From Arthrobacter sp. KBS0702 (GTDB taxonomy: Bacteria; Actinomycetota; Actinomycetes; Actinomycetales; Micrococcaceae): DNA of 64,000 bases. The translations under genes and the position numbers were made by a program. This document shows positions 1 to 10,072 of the stretch, in pieces. The notes beneath the pieces are model-generated. The model searched no databases and was not told the origin of the DNA. It was given only the letters and a program-made list of their open reading frames with translations. Positions within the stretch are counted from its first letter, which is position 1. Each line of letters begins with the position of its first letter. The stretch is from NCBI RefSeq assembly GCF_005937985.2, contig NZ_CP042172.1, forward strand, positions 248,001 through 312,000. The letters run 5' to 3'.

Positions 1-1569
1 ACCCGGACGGTGGACACCTCCGACGCCGAACGCCGCGCCTTCGTGCTGGCCGACGCCGAGATCCTGACCCTGGCGCGCTGGGCCGTGACCGTCGAGGAGC
101 ACTACGGCCGGCCGATGGACATGGAATGGGCCCGGGACGGCGAGACCGGCGAGCTCTTTATGGTCCAGGCCCGGCCCGAGACCGTGCAGTCACTCAAGAC
201 CGGCTCCCGCTTCACCCTGCACCACCTGCTCGAAACAGGGGCTGTCCTGGCGACCGGGGCGGCGATCGGTGACTCGATCGCGCAGGGGACGGCCTGCGTG
301 ATCCGGAGCGCCGCGGACATCGAGAGGTTCCGCGACGGCGCCATCCTCGTCACGGAAATGACCGACCCGGACTGGGTTCCCATCATGAAGCGCGCGGCCG
401 GGATCGTCACGGACCATGGCGGTCCCACTAGCCACGCGGCGATCGTGAGCCGGGAACTAGGGGTCCCCGCCGTCGTCGGGACCGGCAACGCCACCGGGGT
501 GCTGGCCGAGGGACTGGCCGTGACGTTGTCCTGTGCCGAAGGCGACCAGGGCCGCGTGTACGCCGGCACGCTCGCGTTCGAAACCGAGGAAGTGGACCTG
601 GGCGAACTGCCGGCGACGCACACCAAGGTCATGGTCAACATCGCCAGCCCCGCGGCAGCCTTCCAGTGGTGGCGGCTGCCCGCGGACGGCGTCGGGCTGG
701 CCCGGATGGAGTTCATCATCAGCGCCCTGATCCGGGTCCATCCGATGGCGCTGGTCCATCCGGAACGGGTCACGGATCCGCAGGAGGCCGCGCAGATCAG
801 GGAACTGACCCGCGGCTACGCCGACCCCCGGGACTACTTTGTGGACGAGCTGGCGCTGGGCATCGCGAAGATCGCCGCGCCCTACCACCCGAACCCGGTG
901 ATTGTGCGGCTCAGCGACTTCAAGACCAACGAGTACGCGCACCTGGTGGGTGGTTCAGCCTTCGAGGAGGCCGAGGAAAACCCCATGCTCGGTTTCCGCG
1001 GCGCCTCGCGCTACTACGACGAACGGTACCGGGACGGCTTCGCGCTCGAATGCCGGGCCCTGAAGCGGGTCCGGGAACGGATCGGCTTCGGCAACATCAT
1101 CGTGATGGTCCCGTTCTGCCGCACCCCGCAGGAAGCGGACAAGGTGCTGGCCGTGATGGCGGAGAACGGCCTGGTCCGCGGCGAGCACGGCCTGCAGGTC
1201 TACATGATGTGCGAAATCCCCTCCAATGTGGTCCTGGCCGAAAAGTTCGCCACCCGCTTCGACGGTTTCTCGATCGGCTCGAACGACCTCACCCAGCTGG
1301 TCCTGGGCGTGGACCGCGACTCTGCGCAACTGGCGGCGCTGTTCGACGAGCGCGACGAGGCCGTCATGGCGATGATCAGCGAGGCGATCCGCCAAGCGCA
1401 CGCGGCCGGGATAAAGATCGGCATCTGCGGCCAGGGGCCCAGCAACCACCCGGAGTTCGCGGCGTTCCTGGTCGGCGAGGGCATCGATTCCATCTCGCTG
1501 AACCCGGACAGCTACCTCAGGACCGTCCCGCGGATCGCGGAAGCCGAGAAGCTGGCGGCTTCCCGGTAG
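1..1569 (+). CDS. ppsA: Phosphoenolpyruvate synthase, C-terminal part (cut by window start)
   Basis: The frame is open from the first base, so the gene begins upstream. The 522 residues seen cover the end of the ATP-grasp domain (PMDMEWA...FMVQARPET), the phosphohistidine domain with the catalytic His in GGPTSHAAIVSREL, and the PEP-binding TIM barrel with GSNDLTQLVLGVDRD and the catalytic Cys in the stretch ICGQGPSNHPEF. PEP synthases are about 790-800 residues, so roughly 270 N-terminal residues are missing. The enzyme makes PEP from pyruvate and ATP in the cytoplasm for gluconeogenesis. Its 3' end overlaps the convergent metal ATPase gene by 53 bp. A second, divergent PEP-utilising enzyme is encoded at 37956-40757. 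Confidence 0.93.
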   Translation, partial: TRTVDTSDAERRAFVLADAEILTLARWAVTVEEHYGRPMDMEWARDGETGELFMVQARPETVQSLKTGSRFTLHHLLETGAVLATGAAIGDSIAQGTACVIRSAADIERFRDGAILVTEMTDPDWVPIMKRAAGIVTDHGGPTSHAAIVSRELGVPAVVGTGNATGVLAEGLAVTLSCAEGDQGRVYAGTLAFETEEVDLGELPATHTKVMVNIASPAAAFQWWRLPADGVGLARMEFIISALIRVHPMALVHPERVTDPQEAAQIRELTRGYADPRDYFVDELALGIAKIAAPYHPNPVIVRLSDFKTNEYAHLVGGSAFEEAEENPMLGFRGASRYYDERYRDGFALECRALKRVRERIGFGNIIVMVPFCRTPQEADKVLAVMAENGLVRGEHGLQVYMMCEIPSNVVLAEKFATRFDGFSIGSNDLTQLVLGVDRDSAQLAALFDERDEAVMAMISEAIRQAHAAGIKIGICGQGPSNHPEFAAFLVGEGIDSISLNPDSYLRTVPRIAEAEKLAASR

Positions 1570-3544
1570 CGCCGCCGGCGTCCTTCTGCCCCCGGGTCCT
1601 CGTACCGGGCGCGTTGGTCCCCGCGGCCTTGGTCCCCCCCTGTTTGCCGGCACTCAGCGCGCGCAGAGCATTGAGGATGGTGGCCAGGTCCACGAGCTCC
1701 TGGGACAGGGCGCCGGCGATGGCCGGGACGAAGCCGGCCGCCGCGGCGATCATCAGGGCCACGCTCAGCGCAATGCCGATCCAGATGCTCTGCAGCGCCA
1801 CCTTGATCGTCCGCTGGCCGATCCGCACCGCCGAGGCCACCTTGGACAGGTCATCGAGGATGATCACGACGTCGGCCGATTCGCCGGCCGCCGTCGAGCC
1901 GCGCGCACCCATGGCGATGCCGACGTCGGCGACGGCGAGGACAGGTGCGTCGTTGACGCCGTCGCCCACCATCATCACTGGCCGGACGGGGAGGGACCGG
2001 ACGGCTTCTACCTTGTCCGCCGGCAGGCATTCGGCACGGACGTCGGTGAGCCCGGCCTCGCCGGCGATGTGCTTGGCGGTGGCGAGGGCGTCGCCGGTCA
2101 GCATGACAGTCCGGGTCACGCCGAGTTCCTTGAGCTGGGCCAGGGTGCGGCCGGTTTCCCCGCGGATGGGGTCGCTCATCACGAGGGCGCCGGCAAATTC
2201 TCCGGCCACGCCAACGTAGATGGCGAGTTCGCCGCTGGCCAGCTCCGTTTCCACCAGGCCCGGGGCCGACTCCGCCACGAAATTGGGTTTGCCGACCACC
2301 ACGTCCCGGCCGTCGAAGCGGGCCCGGACGCCGTGCGTGGCGAATTCGTTGGCCTCGGTGGCGGTCCCGAAGACCAGCCCGCGGGCCCTCGCCGCGTCCA
2401 TCACAGAGGCGGCGAGCACGTGGGAGGAATATTGTTCGGCGGAGGCCGCGAGCCCGAGGACCGCGTCCTCGGTGAAGGAGCCCGAGGTCCTGATACCCAC
2501 CAGGGACGGCCGGCCGTAGGTCAGGGTGCCGGTCTTGTCGAAGGCTGCGGTTTTGATCCGGCTCAGTTGTTCCAGGACGCCGGCGTATTTGACGATGATG
2601 CCGCCGCGCGCGGCCCGGCTCATGCCGCCCAGGAAAGCCACGGGGGCGGCGATCAGCAGCGGACATGGCGTGGCCACCACCAGGACTTCGGCGAACCGGG
2701 CCGGGCTGCCGCTGATGATCCAGCCGATGGCGCCCAGCAGGTACGCGAACGCCGTGAACGGGACGGCGTAGCGGTCGGCCAGGCGCACCATGGGCGCTTT
2801 GCTGTCCGCGGCTTCCTTCACCAGGGCGACGATCCGGCTGTACTGCGAGTCCTCCATCAGGGCGGTCACCTGCATCCGGACCGCCGCTTCGCCGTTGAGC
2901 GAGCCGCTCATCAGCCCTTCGCCGGCCACCCGCTCCACCGGGAGGCTCTCCCCGGTGAGCGAGGACTCATCGAAGCTGCCCGATTCAGAAAGCAGGATGC
3001 CGTCCAGGGGCACCACTTCGCCCGGCCGGACCAGGAGAACGTCCCCGACCCGGACATCGGTGGCGGCAACGTCCTCGTGCTGGCCGCCGGCCTGAGCGTC
3101 AAGGGGCTCGGTTCCGGACGTGCTGGTGCCGGCGGGGTTCGTTCCGGCGGGGTTCGTTCCGGCGGCGGAGCTGCCGGTGCGTTCCCGGTGGGCCGTCTGC
3201 GGGACGCGCTCGAGCAGGGACGTCAGTTCCTTCTTGGCCCGTCCCGCGGCGTAGTCTTCCAGGGCTGTGCCGCCGGCCATCATGAGCACAATGATCATCG
3301 AGGCGACGAATTCGCCCACCAGCACGGTGCTGACGATCGCCGTGACGGCGAGGATGTCGATGCCCCACTGCCCGCCCATCAGCCGACGGACCATGCCGAC
3401 GGCGAGGTAGGCCGCCACGGCGAGCGCGTAAATGCTCGCGCCGATCTGCGCGATGTCCTCGTGGCCGGAGACCAACAGCAGCACGACCGCCAGAAGAACG
3501 GCGACCGTGCCCGCAACCAGCGGATACCGGAGCGCAATTTTCAC
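1517..3544 (-). CDS. P1B-type heavy-metal-translocating ATPase
   Basis: A 675-residue membrane pump. Visible motifs are TGES (residues 197-200, actuator), the transport-site TPCPL (292-296), DKTGT with the phosphorylated Asp at about 336, and GDGVNDAPVL near the C-terminus. There is no N-terminal HMA domain or CxxC metal-binding repeat; only a short hydrophobic region precedes the actuator. The usual SxHP locus reads SSHVLA, with Val for Pro. A low-complexity insert with AGTNPAGTNPAGT lies at residues 127-140, and similar AGTNAPGT text recurs near the C-terminus. The family exports Zn/Cd/Co or Cu ions; TPCPL without a metal-binding domain does not settle the ion. The gene converges on and overlaps the pps gene by 53 bp. 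Confidence 0.92.
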   Translation of the reverse strand: MKIALRYPLVAGTVAVLLAVVLLLVSGHEDIAQIGASIYALAVAAYLAVGMVRRLMGGQWGIDILAVTAIVSTVLVGEFVASMIIVLMMAGGTALEDYAAGRAKKELTSLLERVPQTAHRERTGSSAAGTNPAGTNPAGTSTSGTEPLDAQAGGQHEDVAATDVRVGDVLLVRPGEVVPLDGILLSESGSFDESSLTGESLPVERVAGEGLMSGSLNGEAAVRMQVTALMEDSQYSRIVALVKEAADSKAPMVRLADRYAVPFTAFAYLLGAIGWIISGSPARFAEVLVVATPCPLLIAAPVAFLGGMSRAARGGIIVKYAGVLEQLSRIKTAAFDKTGTLTYGRPSLVGIRTSGSFTEDAVLGLAASAEQYSSHVLAASVMDAARARGLVFGTATEANEFATHGVRARFDGRDVVVGKPNFVAESAPGLVETELASGELAIYVGVAGEFAGALVMSDPIRGETGRTLAQLKELGVTRTVMLTGDALATAKHIAGEAGLTDVRAECLPADKVEAVRSLPVRPVMMVGDGVNDAPVLAVADVGIAMGARGSTAAGESADVVIILDDLSKVASAVRIGQRTIKVALQSIWIGIALSVALMIAAAAGFVPAIAGALSQELVDLATILNALRALSAGKQGGTKAAGTNAPGTRTRGQKDAGGATGKPPASRLPRSAGRS

Positions 3545-3624
3545 GGTGTTCCCGCCTCGATGTTCGCGCAGAACCCGGCGTCTGCGCCTACAAGCATCCT
3601 ACTGCGCAGCCTCCCCCTCCCCGC

Positions 3625-3734
3625 GGCGCGAACGTACACTTGAGGCCCCGCCGAGCCGCTGTCCCCTAGGCGCGAACGTACACTTGAGGCCCCGAAGTGC
3701 CGCGCATTCGGGGCCTCAAGTGTCCGTTCGCGCG
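3625..3734. repeat. Triple 26-bp intergenic repeat (two direct, one inverted copy)
   Basis: A 26-bp unit, with core GCGAACGTACACTTGAGG, occurs at 3625-3650 and 3669-3694 in the same orientation and at 3709-3734 inverted, with one base changed (GTACA to GGACA). Copies two and three can fold into a hairpin with a 14-nt loop. The stretch lies between the divergent metal ATPase (start 3544) and the polysaccharide deacetylase (start 3818). It resembles the REP/BIME class of dispersed palindromic elements; the function is unknown. Confidence 0.85.
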
Positions 3735-3817
3735 TCGAGAGTTGAGACGGGTGCGCCGGGCTGGCTGCGGGCCTTTCAGCCCTACCCGTGCTGGGGCCGG
3801 TGGTGCCATGGTGAAGC

Positions 3818-4801
3818 ATGTGGTCGATCTTGACCGGGAACACCCGCCGGCTGATTGCGCTGGCGGCCGCGGTGCTGTTGCTTGCCGCCGCGGTGGTGAC
3901 GGCGGTGATCCTTTCCGGGCGGCCTGACGGTGCTGCGCCGCCGTCCGCCTCCGTCACCGTCACTACGACGGCTGCGGCGGCGCCGACACAGAGCGCGACG
4001 CCGGCCCCGCCGTCGAGCCCCGCGACCAGCCCGGCGCCGGCTCCGCCGTCGAGCCCGCCGCTCACCGAGGCACCGGTCACGGAGGCGCCGCTCCCGCCCG
4101 CCGAACCGCCGCCCGCCCCGCCGCCACCTCCCCCGGCTCCGCCGCAGCCACCGGCGGACCCGTTCCCGGCGGCGCTCCGGGGCGCCGACGTCGGGGTCAT
4201 CCCCAACGCGGGGCCTGTTGTCGCCCTGACCTTCGACGCCGGCGCCAACTCGGCAGGCCTGCCCGGCATACTGCAGACCCTCGCCGCGACCGGAACCCGG
4301 GCAACCTTCTTCCTCACCGGCACCTGGGCCAGCGCCAACCAGGGCGGCGTCGCCTCGATCGTGGCCGCCGGCCACCGGGTGGGCAACCACTCGATGACGC
4401 ACCCGGGGTTCACCTCCCTCAGCGACGCCCAGATCGCCCAGCAACTCGCCGGAGCGGAGGCGGCGATCACGGCCGCGGGCGCAGACCCCCGCCCGCTGTT
4501 CCGGTTTCCCTTCGGCGAGCGGGACACGCGGACCATCGCCGCGGTAAATGCGCTGGGCTACCTCCCGGTCCGCTGGACGGTCGACACCCTGGGCTGGAAG
4601 GGCACCAGCGGAGGCATCACCGCCCAAATCGTCGCCGACCGGGTGCTCGCCGGGCTGCAGCCGGGGGAAATCGTCCTGATGCACATCGGCTCCAACCCCG
4701 ACGACGGAAGCACCCTCGACGCCGACGCCCTGCCGCAGCTCATCAACCGCATCCGCCAGGCCGGCTACGGCTTCACGACGCTCGATGCACTCCTTGGCTG
4801 A
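3818..4801 (+). CDS. Polysaccharide deacetylase (NodB/CE4 domain), membrane-anchored or secreted
   Basis: 327 residues. An N-terminal hydrophobic segment (about residues 10-32) works as a signal anchor, followed by a Pro/Ala-rich linker of about 80 residues that probably spans the cell wall, then a CE4 domain. Motif 1 is TFDAG (D140, A141) in place of the usual TFDDG, so one metal-ligand Asp is Ala. Motif 2 is HRVGNHSMTHPGF with the His pair, and motif 3 is RFPFGERD. The product should remove acetyl groups from a wall polymer such as peptidoglycan. Start chosen at the ATG giving the hydrophobic N-terminus; an in-frame earlier start has no better support. TFDAG variants exist in this family, so activity is not excluded. 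Confidence 0.88.
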   Translation: MWSILTGNTRRLIALAAAVLLLAAAVVTAVILSGRPDGAAPPSASVTVTTTAAAAPTQSATPAPPSSPATSPAPAPPSSPPLTEAPVTEAPLPPAEPPPAPPPPPPAPPQPPADPFPAALRGADVGVIPNAGPVVALTFDAGANSAGLPGILQTLAATGTRATFFLTGTWASANQGGVASIVAAGHRVGNHSMTHPGFTSLSDAQIAQQLAGAEAAITAAGADPRPLFRFPFGERDTRTIAAVNALGYLPVRWTVDTLGWKGTSGGITAQIVADRVLAGLQPGEIVLMHIGSNPDDGSTLDADALPQLINRIRQAGYGFTTLDALLG

Positions 4802-4885
4802 GGCCGGCTGCCGCAGCGGCTGCCGCGCCGGCCGCCACCGACGCCGCCCCTGTTGCCGCACACCGAAGACTGGTACGAATAGCGC

Positions 4886-7800
4886 ATGACGGAGTCGCCC
4901 ACTGTTGCAGCTGCACTGGCGCCCGTCGACGCGGTGGTCTTCGAACTGGACGGCGTGGTCCTCGACACCGCGGAGCTCCGGGCCGCGGCCTGGCGCCGGC
5001 TCGTCGGGGACGTCTTCAACGACCCCCGGCTCCCGTCGCGCACCCGCCGCGACCCGCTCACCGATGCCGACTACACGGCCTTTATCGAGGGCAGGACATC
5101 CGCCGACGGGATCGCGGCGTTCCTGGCCGCGCGCGGGGCTCAGCTCCCGCCCGGCTCGCCCGCGGACGGCCCGGGAGACTGGACCGCTTTCGGACTCGGT
5201 AAACGCCAGGACGAGCTGTTCGGGCAGGCGCTGCGCGACAACCCGCCGCGGGCTTTCCCCAGCACCGTAGCCCTGCTGGAACGGCTCAGGGCGGGCCGGA
5301 TCCCGGTGCTGCTCGCCACCTCCGCGTCCAACGCCGGCGCGCTCCTGGCCGTCGTCGGCCTGGACGGGTTCTTCGACCACGTGGCCGACGGGCAGGCGGC
5401 GCTCCGGCGCGCCATCCCGGGCAAGCCATCGCCGGCGCTGGCCCTGGAGGCGGTGCGCCGGCTGGACATCCCGCCCGGCCGGGCAATGGTCATCGAAGCG
5501 GCCGTCGCAGGGGTGGAAGCGGGCCGCCGGGGCGGCTTCGGGCTCGTCGTCGGCATCGACCGGACCGGCCGGCGGGCCGTGCTGGAAGCCGCCGGTGCGG
5601 ACATCGTGGTGGAAGACGTCAGCGAACTGGACATCGGCCTGGTCATCACCCACCCTTGGCTGTTGGTTTATGAGGGTTTCGACCCGGCGCATGAGGGGCA
5701 CCGGGAGGCCCTCACCACGCTGGGCAACGGCTATCTGGCGACCCGCGGCGCCGCCCCCGAACACCGCGGCGGCGAGGTCCACTACCCGGGCACTTATCTG
5801 GCGGGCGTCTACAACCGGCTGGCCAGCGTCGTGCAGGGCCAACGGACCGTGGACGAACACATGGTCAACATCCCGGACTGGCTGCACCTGGACGTACGGA
5901 TCGAAGGCGGCGCCTGGTGGTCCGAGGGAGGCCTGACGCTCCGCCGGGAACGCCGCACCCTGGACCTCAAACGGGCGCTGCTCACCCGGGAAGCGCTGCT
6001 CGAGGACGACGCCGGACGGCGGCTCCAGCTGGTGCAGCGCCGGCTCGTCTCGATGGCGGAGCCGCATCTCGCCGCGCTGGAGACCGTGCTCACCGCGGAC
6101 GGCTGGAGCGGGCGCGTCAGCATCCGCAGCGGCTGCGACACGGCGGTGACCAACTCCAATGTTCCGGAGGATGCGCAGCTGTCGACGCGGCACCTGACGG
6201 GGGTACAGGTCTCGGAGTCCGCCGGCGGCCCGGGTGCCGGCAGGCAGAACACAGGCGCCCCCGGCGCCGTGGGACTGAGCGTTCAGGTGCAGACCAGCCA
6301 GAGCCGGATCGGCATCGCCCTGGCGTTGCGGACGGAGCTGTCCGGACCGGCCAATTCCGAGCTCGAGCAGCTGGGCGGGCTGTACGCGCACCGCTTCGAG
6401 GTGCCGGTCGCGGACGGGAGTGCGGTGAAGGTGACCAAGACGGTGGGGGTCGCCAGTTCCCGGGACCACGCGGTCTCTTCTCCGCTGACGGGCGCTGAGG
6501 CGGTGCTGGCACGATCGGGCGGTTTCGAGGCGCTGCTGGCGGAGCATGAGCGGGCCTGGACCCTGCTGCTGGCACCGTTCATCATCGAGTCCGATGCCCC
6601 CTCCCAGGCGCAGCTGATCCTGAACCTGCACGTTTTCCACCTGCTACAGACGCTGACGACGCATACCGCCGAGCTGGACGCGGGCGTGCCGGCCCGGGGA
6701 CTGCACGGGGAGGGCTACCGTGGGCACGTCTTCTGGGACGAGCTGTTCGTCCTTCCGGTGCTGAACTCCCGCCTGCCCTCGCTGGCCCGTGAACTTATCG
6801 ACTACCGGTGGCGGCGGCTCGGCACCGCCCGCGACGCCGCGAGGGCGGCCGGGCTGCGCGGCGCGCTCTTCCCGTGGCAGAGCGGCAGCGACGGCACGGA
6901 GCAGACCCCCAAGCTGCTCTACAACAAACTCTCCGGGCACTGGGTGCCGGACTATTCCCATCTCCAGCGCCACGTGGGCCTGGCCGTGGCCTACAACGCC
7001 TGGCAGTACTTCGAAGCCACCCAGGACCGCGGCTGGCTGACGCAGCACGGCGCGGAACTCATTGTCGAGGTTGCCCGCCTGTTCGCATCGATGGCCGACT
7101 ACGACCCCATCGACGACCGGTTCCACCTCCGGGGCGTCATGGGTCCGGACGAGTATCACACCGGAAATCCGGGCGACCCGGGCGGCGGCCTGGATGACAA
7201 CGCATACACCAACATCATGGCCGCCTGGGTGTTCGACCAGGCCGAATGGATCATGCACTCCGTCCGGGGCTTCGACATGGAGGACCTCCGGGCACGGCTC
7301 GGCGTTACGGCGGCGGAAATCGCGGCCTGGGCGCGGCTGAGCCGGCGCATGTTCGTGCCCTTCCACGGGGACGGCATCATCAGCCAGTTCGCCGGCTACG
7401 GTGCGCTCCGTGAGCTGGACTGGAACCACTACCGCCGCAGCTACCGCAATATCGAGCGGCTGGACCTCATCCTGGAAGCCGAGGGCGACAGCACCAACCA
7501 CTACCGGCTCGCCAAACAGGCCGACGTCCTGATGCTGCTCTACGTCCTCGGCGAGGACCAGCTCCTGGGCTTCCTCGGCCGGATGGGCTACACCGTCACC
7601 CCCGCGCAGATGGCCGCAACCGTGGACTTCTACCTGGCCCGGACAGCGCACGGCTCCACGCTCAGCCGCGTGGCGCACGCCTCGGTCCTCGCCCAGCGCG
7701 ACCCGGAGCAGGCCTGGGCCACGTTCCGCGAAGCCCTGGACGCTGACCTCGACGACACCCAGGGCGGAACCACCAGCTCGGGCATCCACCTCGGCGCCAT

Positions 7801-8080
7801 GGCGGGCTCGATCGACGTCGTCCAGCGCAGCTTTGCCGGGCTTCGGATCACCCGCGATGCCCTCGACTTCAGCCCCCGGCTGCCGACCGAACTCCGCCGG
7901 GTGGACTTCCAGGTCCGCTACCGCGACCAGTTGCTGGCCGTGCACTTGGAAACCGACCGGCTGCTTGTCTCCGCTGCCCCGGGCGACGCCGCCCCGGTCC
8001 TGGTCCGGGTGGGCGCCCGGCAAGTGCTGCTCCGGGCCGGCCAGGAGCACGAGTTCCTCCGTTCCGGCACGGATGGCTAG
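4886..8080 (+). CDS. HAD-like domain fused to glycoside hydrolase family 65 phosphorylase
   Basis: 1064 residues in two parts. Residues 1-245 are a beta-phosphoglucomutase-like HAD domain; about 255-1064 are a GH65 enzyme, the family of maltose, trehalose and kojibiose phosphorylases, with [14 protein letters not shown], the general acid E756 in GPDEYH and the phosphate-site [15 protein letters not shown]65 enzymes split alpha-glucosyl disaccharides with phosphate to glucose plus beta-glucose 1-phosphate, and beta-PGM then makes glucose 6-phosphate, so the fusion couples two steps. In the HAD domain the nucleophile position reads FELDGV (E20) where FDLDGV is usual, which may make it inactive. 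A weak box TACGAA lies 6 nt before the ATG. The gene overlaps the convergent dehydrogenase by 4 bp. Confidence 0.93.
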   Translation: MTESPTVAAALAPVDAVVFELDGVVLDTAELRAAAWRRLVGDVFNDPRLPSRTRRDPLTDADYTAFIEGRTSADGIAAFLAARGAQLPPGSPADGPGDWTAFGLGKRQDELFGQALRDNPPRAFPSTVALLERLRAGRIPVLLATSASNAGALLAVVGLDGFFDHVADGQAALRRAIPGKPSPALALEAVRRLDIPPGRAMVIEAAVAGVEAGRRGGFGLVVGIDRTGRRAVLEAAGADIVVEDVSELDIGLVITHPWLLVYEGFDPAHEGHREALTTLGNGYLATRGAAPEHRGGEVHYPGTYLAGVYNRLASVVQGQRTVDEHMVNIPDWLHLDVRIEGGAWWSEGGLTLRRERRTLDLKRALLTREALLEDDAGRRLQLVQRRLVSMAEPHLAALETVLTADGWSGRVSIRSGCDTAVTNSNVPEDAQLSTRHLTGVQVSESAGGPGAGRQNTGAPGAVGLSVQVQTSQSRIGIALALRTELSGPANSELEQLGGLYAHRFEVPVADGSAVKVTKTVGVASSRDHAVSSPLTGAEAVLARSGGFEALLAEHERAWTLLLAPFIIESDAPSQAQLILNLHVFHLLQTLTTHTAELDAGVPARGLHGEGYRGHVFWDELFVLPVLNSRLPSLARELIDYRWRRLGTARDAARAAGLRGALFPWQSGSDGTEQTPKLLYNKLSGHWVPDYSHLQRHVGLAVAYNAWQYFEATQDRGWLTQHGAELIVEVARLFASMADYDPIDDRFHLRGVMGPDEYHTGNPGDPGGGLDDNAYTNIMAAWVFDQAEWIMHSVRGFDMEDLRARLGVTAAEIAAWARLSRRMFVPFHGDGIISQFAGYGALRELDWNHYRRSYRNIERLDLILEAEGDSTNHYRLAKQADVLMLLYVLGEDQLLGFLGRMGYTVTPAQMAATVDFYLARTAHGSTLSRVAHASVLAQRDPEQAWATFREALDADLDDTQGGTTSSGIHLGAMAGSIDVVQRSFAGLRITRDALDFSPRLPTELRRVDFQVRYRDQLLAVHLETDRLLVSAAPGDAAPVLVRVGARQVLLRAGQEHEFLRSGTDG

Positions 8081-9081
8081 TGGGCCACGCGGATGACGGC
8101 GGCGCCGGTGACCCGGTCCGCGGCCAGGTCTTGCAGCGCCCGGTCCGCGGCTTCGAAGGGGTAGGCCACGGTGGTCGGGCGGAGCGGGATTTCCGCGGCG
8201 AGGCGGAAGAACTCCTCGCCGTCGGCCCGCGTGTTGGCCGTGACGCTGCGCAGCTGGCGCTCCTGGAAAAGCTCGGCGGCGTAGTGCAGGGGCGGGATGT
8301 CGCTGAGATGGATGCCGGCGACGGCGAGGGTTCCGCCCCGGTCCAGGGCCCGCAGCGCCGGCGGCACCAGGCCGCCGGCCGGGGCGAAGAGGATGGCGGC
8401 GTCGAGCGGGTCCGGAGGCTGTTCGTCGGCTCCGCCGGCGAAGGTGGCCCCGAGGTCCAGGGCGAGGCGGCGGGCGTCCGGGGACCGCGTCATCACGTAG
8501 ACCCTGGCCCCCTGGTGCAGCGCCAGCTGGGCGGCGAGGTGGGCTGAGGCGCCGAAGCCGTAGATGCCCAGCCGGCCGCCGATGGGCAGGTCCGCGCGGA
8601 TCAGGGCGCGGTAGCCGATGATGCCGGCGCACAGCAGCGGCGCCGCTTCCTCATCCGGGAAGATGTCCGGGATCCGGTAGGCGAAGTCCTCGGCGACGGT
8701 GATGAGTTCGGCGTAGCCGCCGTCGCGGTCCCAGCCGGTGAAGGTGGGGGACAGGCACAGGTTTTCCTGACCGCGCAGGCAGAACCGGCAGGAGCGGCAG
8801 GTGCCCCCGAGCCACGCCACCCCCACCCGCTCGCCGGGCCGGAACCTGGCCGCCCCCGGTCCCGCGCCGACTACCTCGCCCACCGCTTCGTGCCCCGGGA
8901 TGACGCCGGGCCGCCGCGGCGCCAGCTCGCCCTCGGCCAGATGCAGGTCTGTGCGGCACACCCCGCAGACATGCACCCGGACCAGGACTTCCCCGCGGCC
9001 GGGCACCGGGTCCGGGCGCTCGCCGGACACCAACGGCCCATCGGCCATCGGCCCGGGCTGCGCAACCCACCAGGCTCGCAC
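8077..9081 (-). CDS. Zinc-dependent alcohol dehydrogenase family protein
   Basis: 334 residues of the medium-chain dehydrogenase family. Catalytic zinc ligands are C42 and H64-E65 ([18 protein letters not shown]); the four structural-zinc cysteines are C95, C98, C101 and C109 (CRSCRFC...C). The nucleotide fold has [14 protein letters not shown]. It should oxidise an alcohol or reduce an aldehyde with NAD(P) in the cytoplasm; the substrate cannot be read from the sequence. It follows a universal stress protein gene on the same strand, with a terminator between them. Similar dehydrogenase/stress-protein/PEP-synthase groupings occur in actinobacterial hypoxia regulons, but I see no DosR box here. 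Confidence 0.9.
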   Translation of the reverse strand: MRAWWVAQPGPMADGPLVSGERPDPVPGRGEVLVRVHVCGVCRTDLHLAEGELAPRRPGVIPGHEAVGEVVGAGPGAARFRPGERVGVAWLGGTCRSCRFCLRGQENLCLSPTFTGWDRDGGYAELITVAEDFAYRIPDIFPDEEAAPLLCAGIIGYRALIRADLPIGGRLGIYGFGASAHLAAQLALHQGARVYVMTRSPDARRLALDLGATFAGGADEQPPDPLDAAILFAPAGGLVPPALRALDRGGTLAVAGIHLSDIPPLHYAAELFQERQLRSVTANTRADGEEFFRLAAEIPLRPTTVAYPFEAADRALQDLAADRVTGAAVIRVAH

Positions 9082-9117
9082 AGAGCCTCCCTTTCCCGCA
9101 TTCCTCGTCCTGACCGG

Positions 9118-9145
9118 GGGCTCCGGAGGCGCGCCCCCGGAGCCC
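9118..9145 (-). terminator. Hairpin after the universal stress protein gene
   Basis: GGGCTCCGG at 9118-9126 pairs with CCGGAGCCC at 9137-9145 around a 10-nt loop. It lies right after the stop codon of the stress-protein gene on the minus strand and before the dehydrogenase. There is no clear T tract, as is common in high-GC actinobacteria. Confidence 0.6.
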
Positions 9146-9150
9146 GGGAA

Positions 9151-9996
9151 TCAGCGCGTAATCATGACATTGCACGGGGCCTTGTGCAGCACCGCGGAAA
9201 CGGTGTTCCCCAGTCCCCCCTCGCGGCTGTGGGTGCCGAGCACCAGCACATCCGCATCCGCTGCAGCCTCCACCAGTTCCTTGGCGGCCGCGTGGCCGTC
9301 CTTGAGGGTGCCGAAGACGGCGAGCCCGGGGACCAGCCGGCTGGCTTCGGCGACGGCGTGCTCCAGCAGCTCGGAACGGTGCAGCGGGGCGTGGCGGCCG
9401 TGCTCCCCGCCGGCCCCGCCCCGGCCCGGATCGACGTGGACGAGCTGCAAGCCGGCCCCGACCGCGGCTGCCAGCCGGGCGGCGTCGGCGAGGACGGCCG
9501 AACTCCGGGCGGCTGCGTCGATGCCCACGACGACGGGCCGGCCGGGCAGATGCGGGCGGCGGACCACCATCAGCGGGCACGGTGCGGAGCTTGCGAGGTC
9601 GAGGCAGACCGAACCGGCCAAATGTCCAAGCACGCCGCCCATGCCGCGGCTTCCGACAACGAGGAGGGCGGCGCCGGCGGCCGCGTGGCGCAGGACCTGC
9701 GCGGGCAGGCCCGCCTCCATGACGCCGCCGACGTCGACTCCCGGGGCGGTCTCGCGGGCCAGCTTGAGGCCCTCGGCGAGAATGGCCTCGGCGGAATGCC
9801 GGAGCCCGCTGCCTGCCACGCCCTTGACCGGCCCCAGATCCTTGGTGAACACCGGCCAGACCCAGGCGTGCACAACTTTTAGGGGGAGGCCCCGGGACGC
9901 GGCATGGCCGGCGGCCCAGCGGACGGCGAGCTGCGAGGTTTCGGAACCGTCATAGCCGACGGCGATGGGCCCGGGGGCTGCTGCAGGCGCCGGCAT
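9151..9996 (-). CDS. Universal stress protein, two tandem UspA domains
   Basis: 281 residues. Each half shows the UspA fold: the first begins [19 protein letters not shown] and has the nucleotide loop [17 protein letters not shown], the second begins [12 protein letters not shown] and ends [19 protein letters not shown]. The start ATG at 9996 has a strong ribosome site (GGGAGG) 5-6 nt upstream; a longer in-frame extension runs into the upstream gene region and lacks family similarity. Two-domain Usp proteins bind ATP and are usually induced by stress, stationary phase or low oxygen. Confidence 0.92.
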   Translation of the reverse strand: MPAPAAAPGPIAVGYDGSETSQLAVRWAAGHAASRGLPLKVVHAWVWPVFTKDLGPVKGVAGSGLRHSAEAILAEGLKLARETAPGVDVGGVMEAGLPAQVLRHAAAGAALLVVGSRGMGGVLGHLAGSVCLDLASSAPCPLMVVRRPHLPGRPVVVGIDAAARSSAVLADAARLAAAVGAGLQLVHVDPGRGGAGGEHGRHAPLHRSELLEHAVAEASRLVPGLAVFGTLKDGHAAAKELVEAAADADVLVLGTHSREGGLGNTVSAVLHKAPCNVMITR

Positions 9997-10072
9997 ATAT
10001 CCTCCCGGTAGGCGGACGGTGGCACCCCCAGCGGTGCGTCCCCCCAGTACAGCCCGCGCGGGCGCGGGGCGC

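Noticed and set aside
3782..6640. Very long minus-strand open frame (about 950 codons) opposite the deacetylase and GH65 genes
   Set aside because: It is antisense to two proteins with clear motifs, and its product is Arg/Gly/Pro-rich without domains; high GC makes such shadow frames common.
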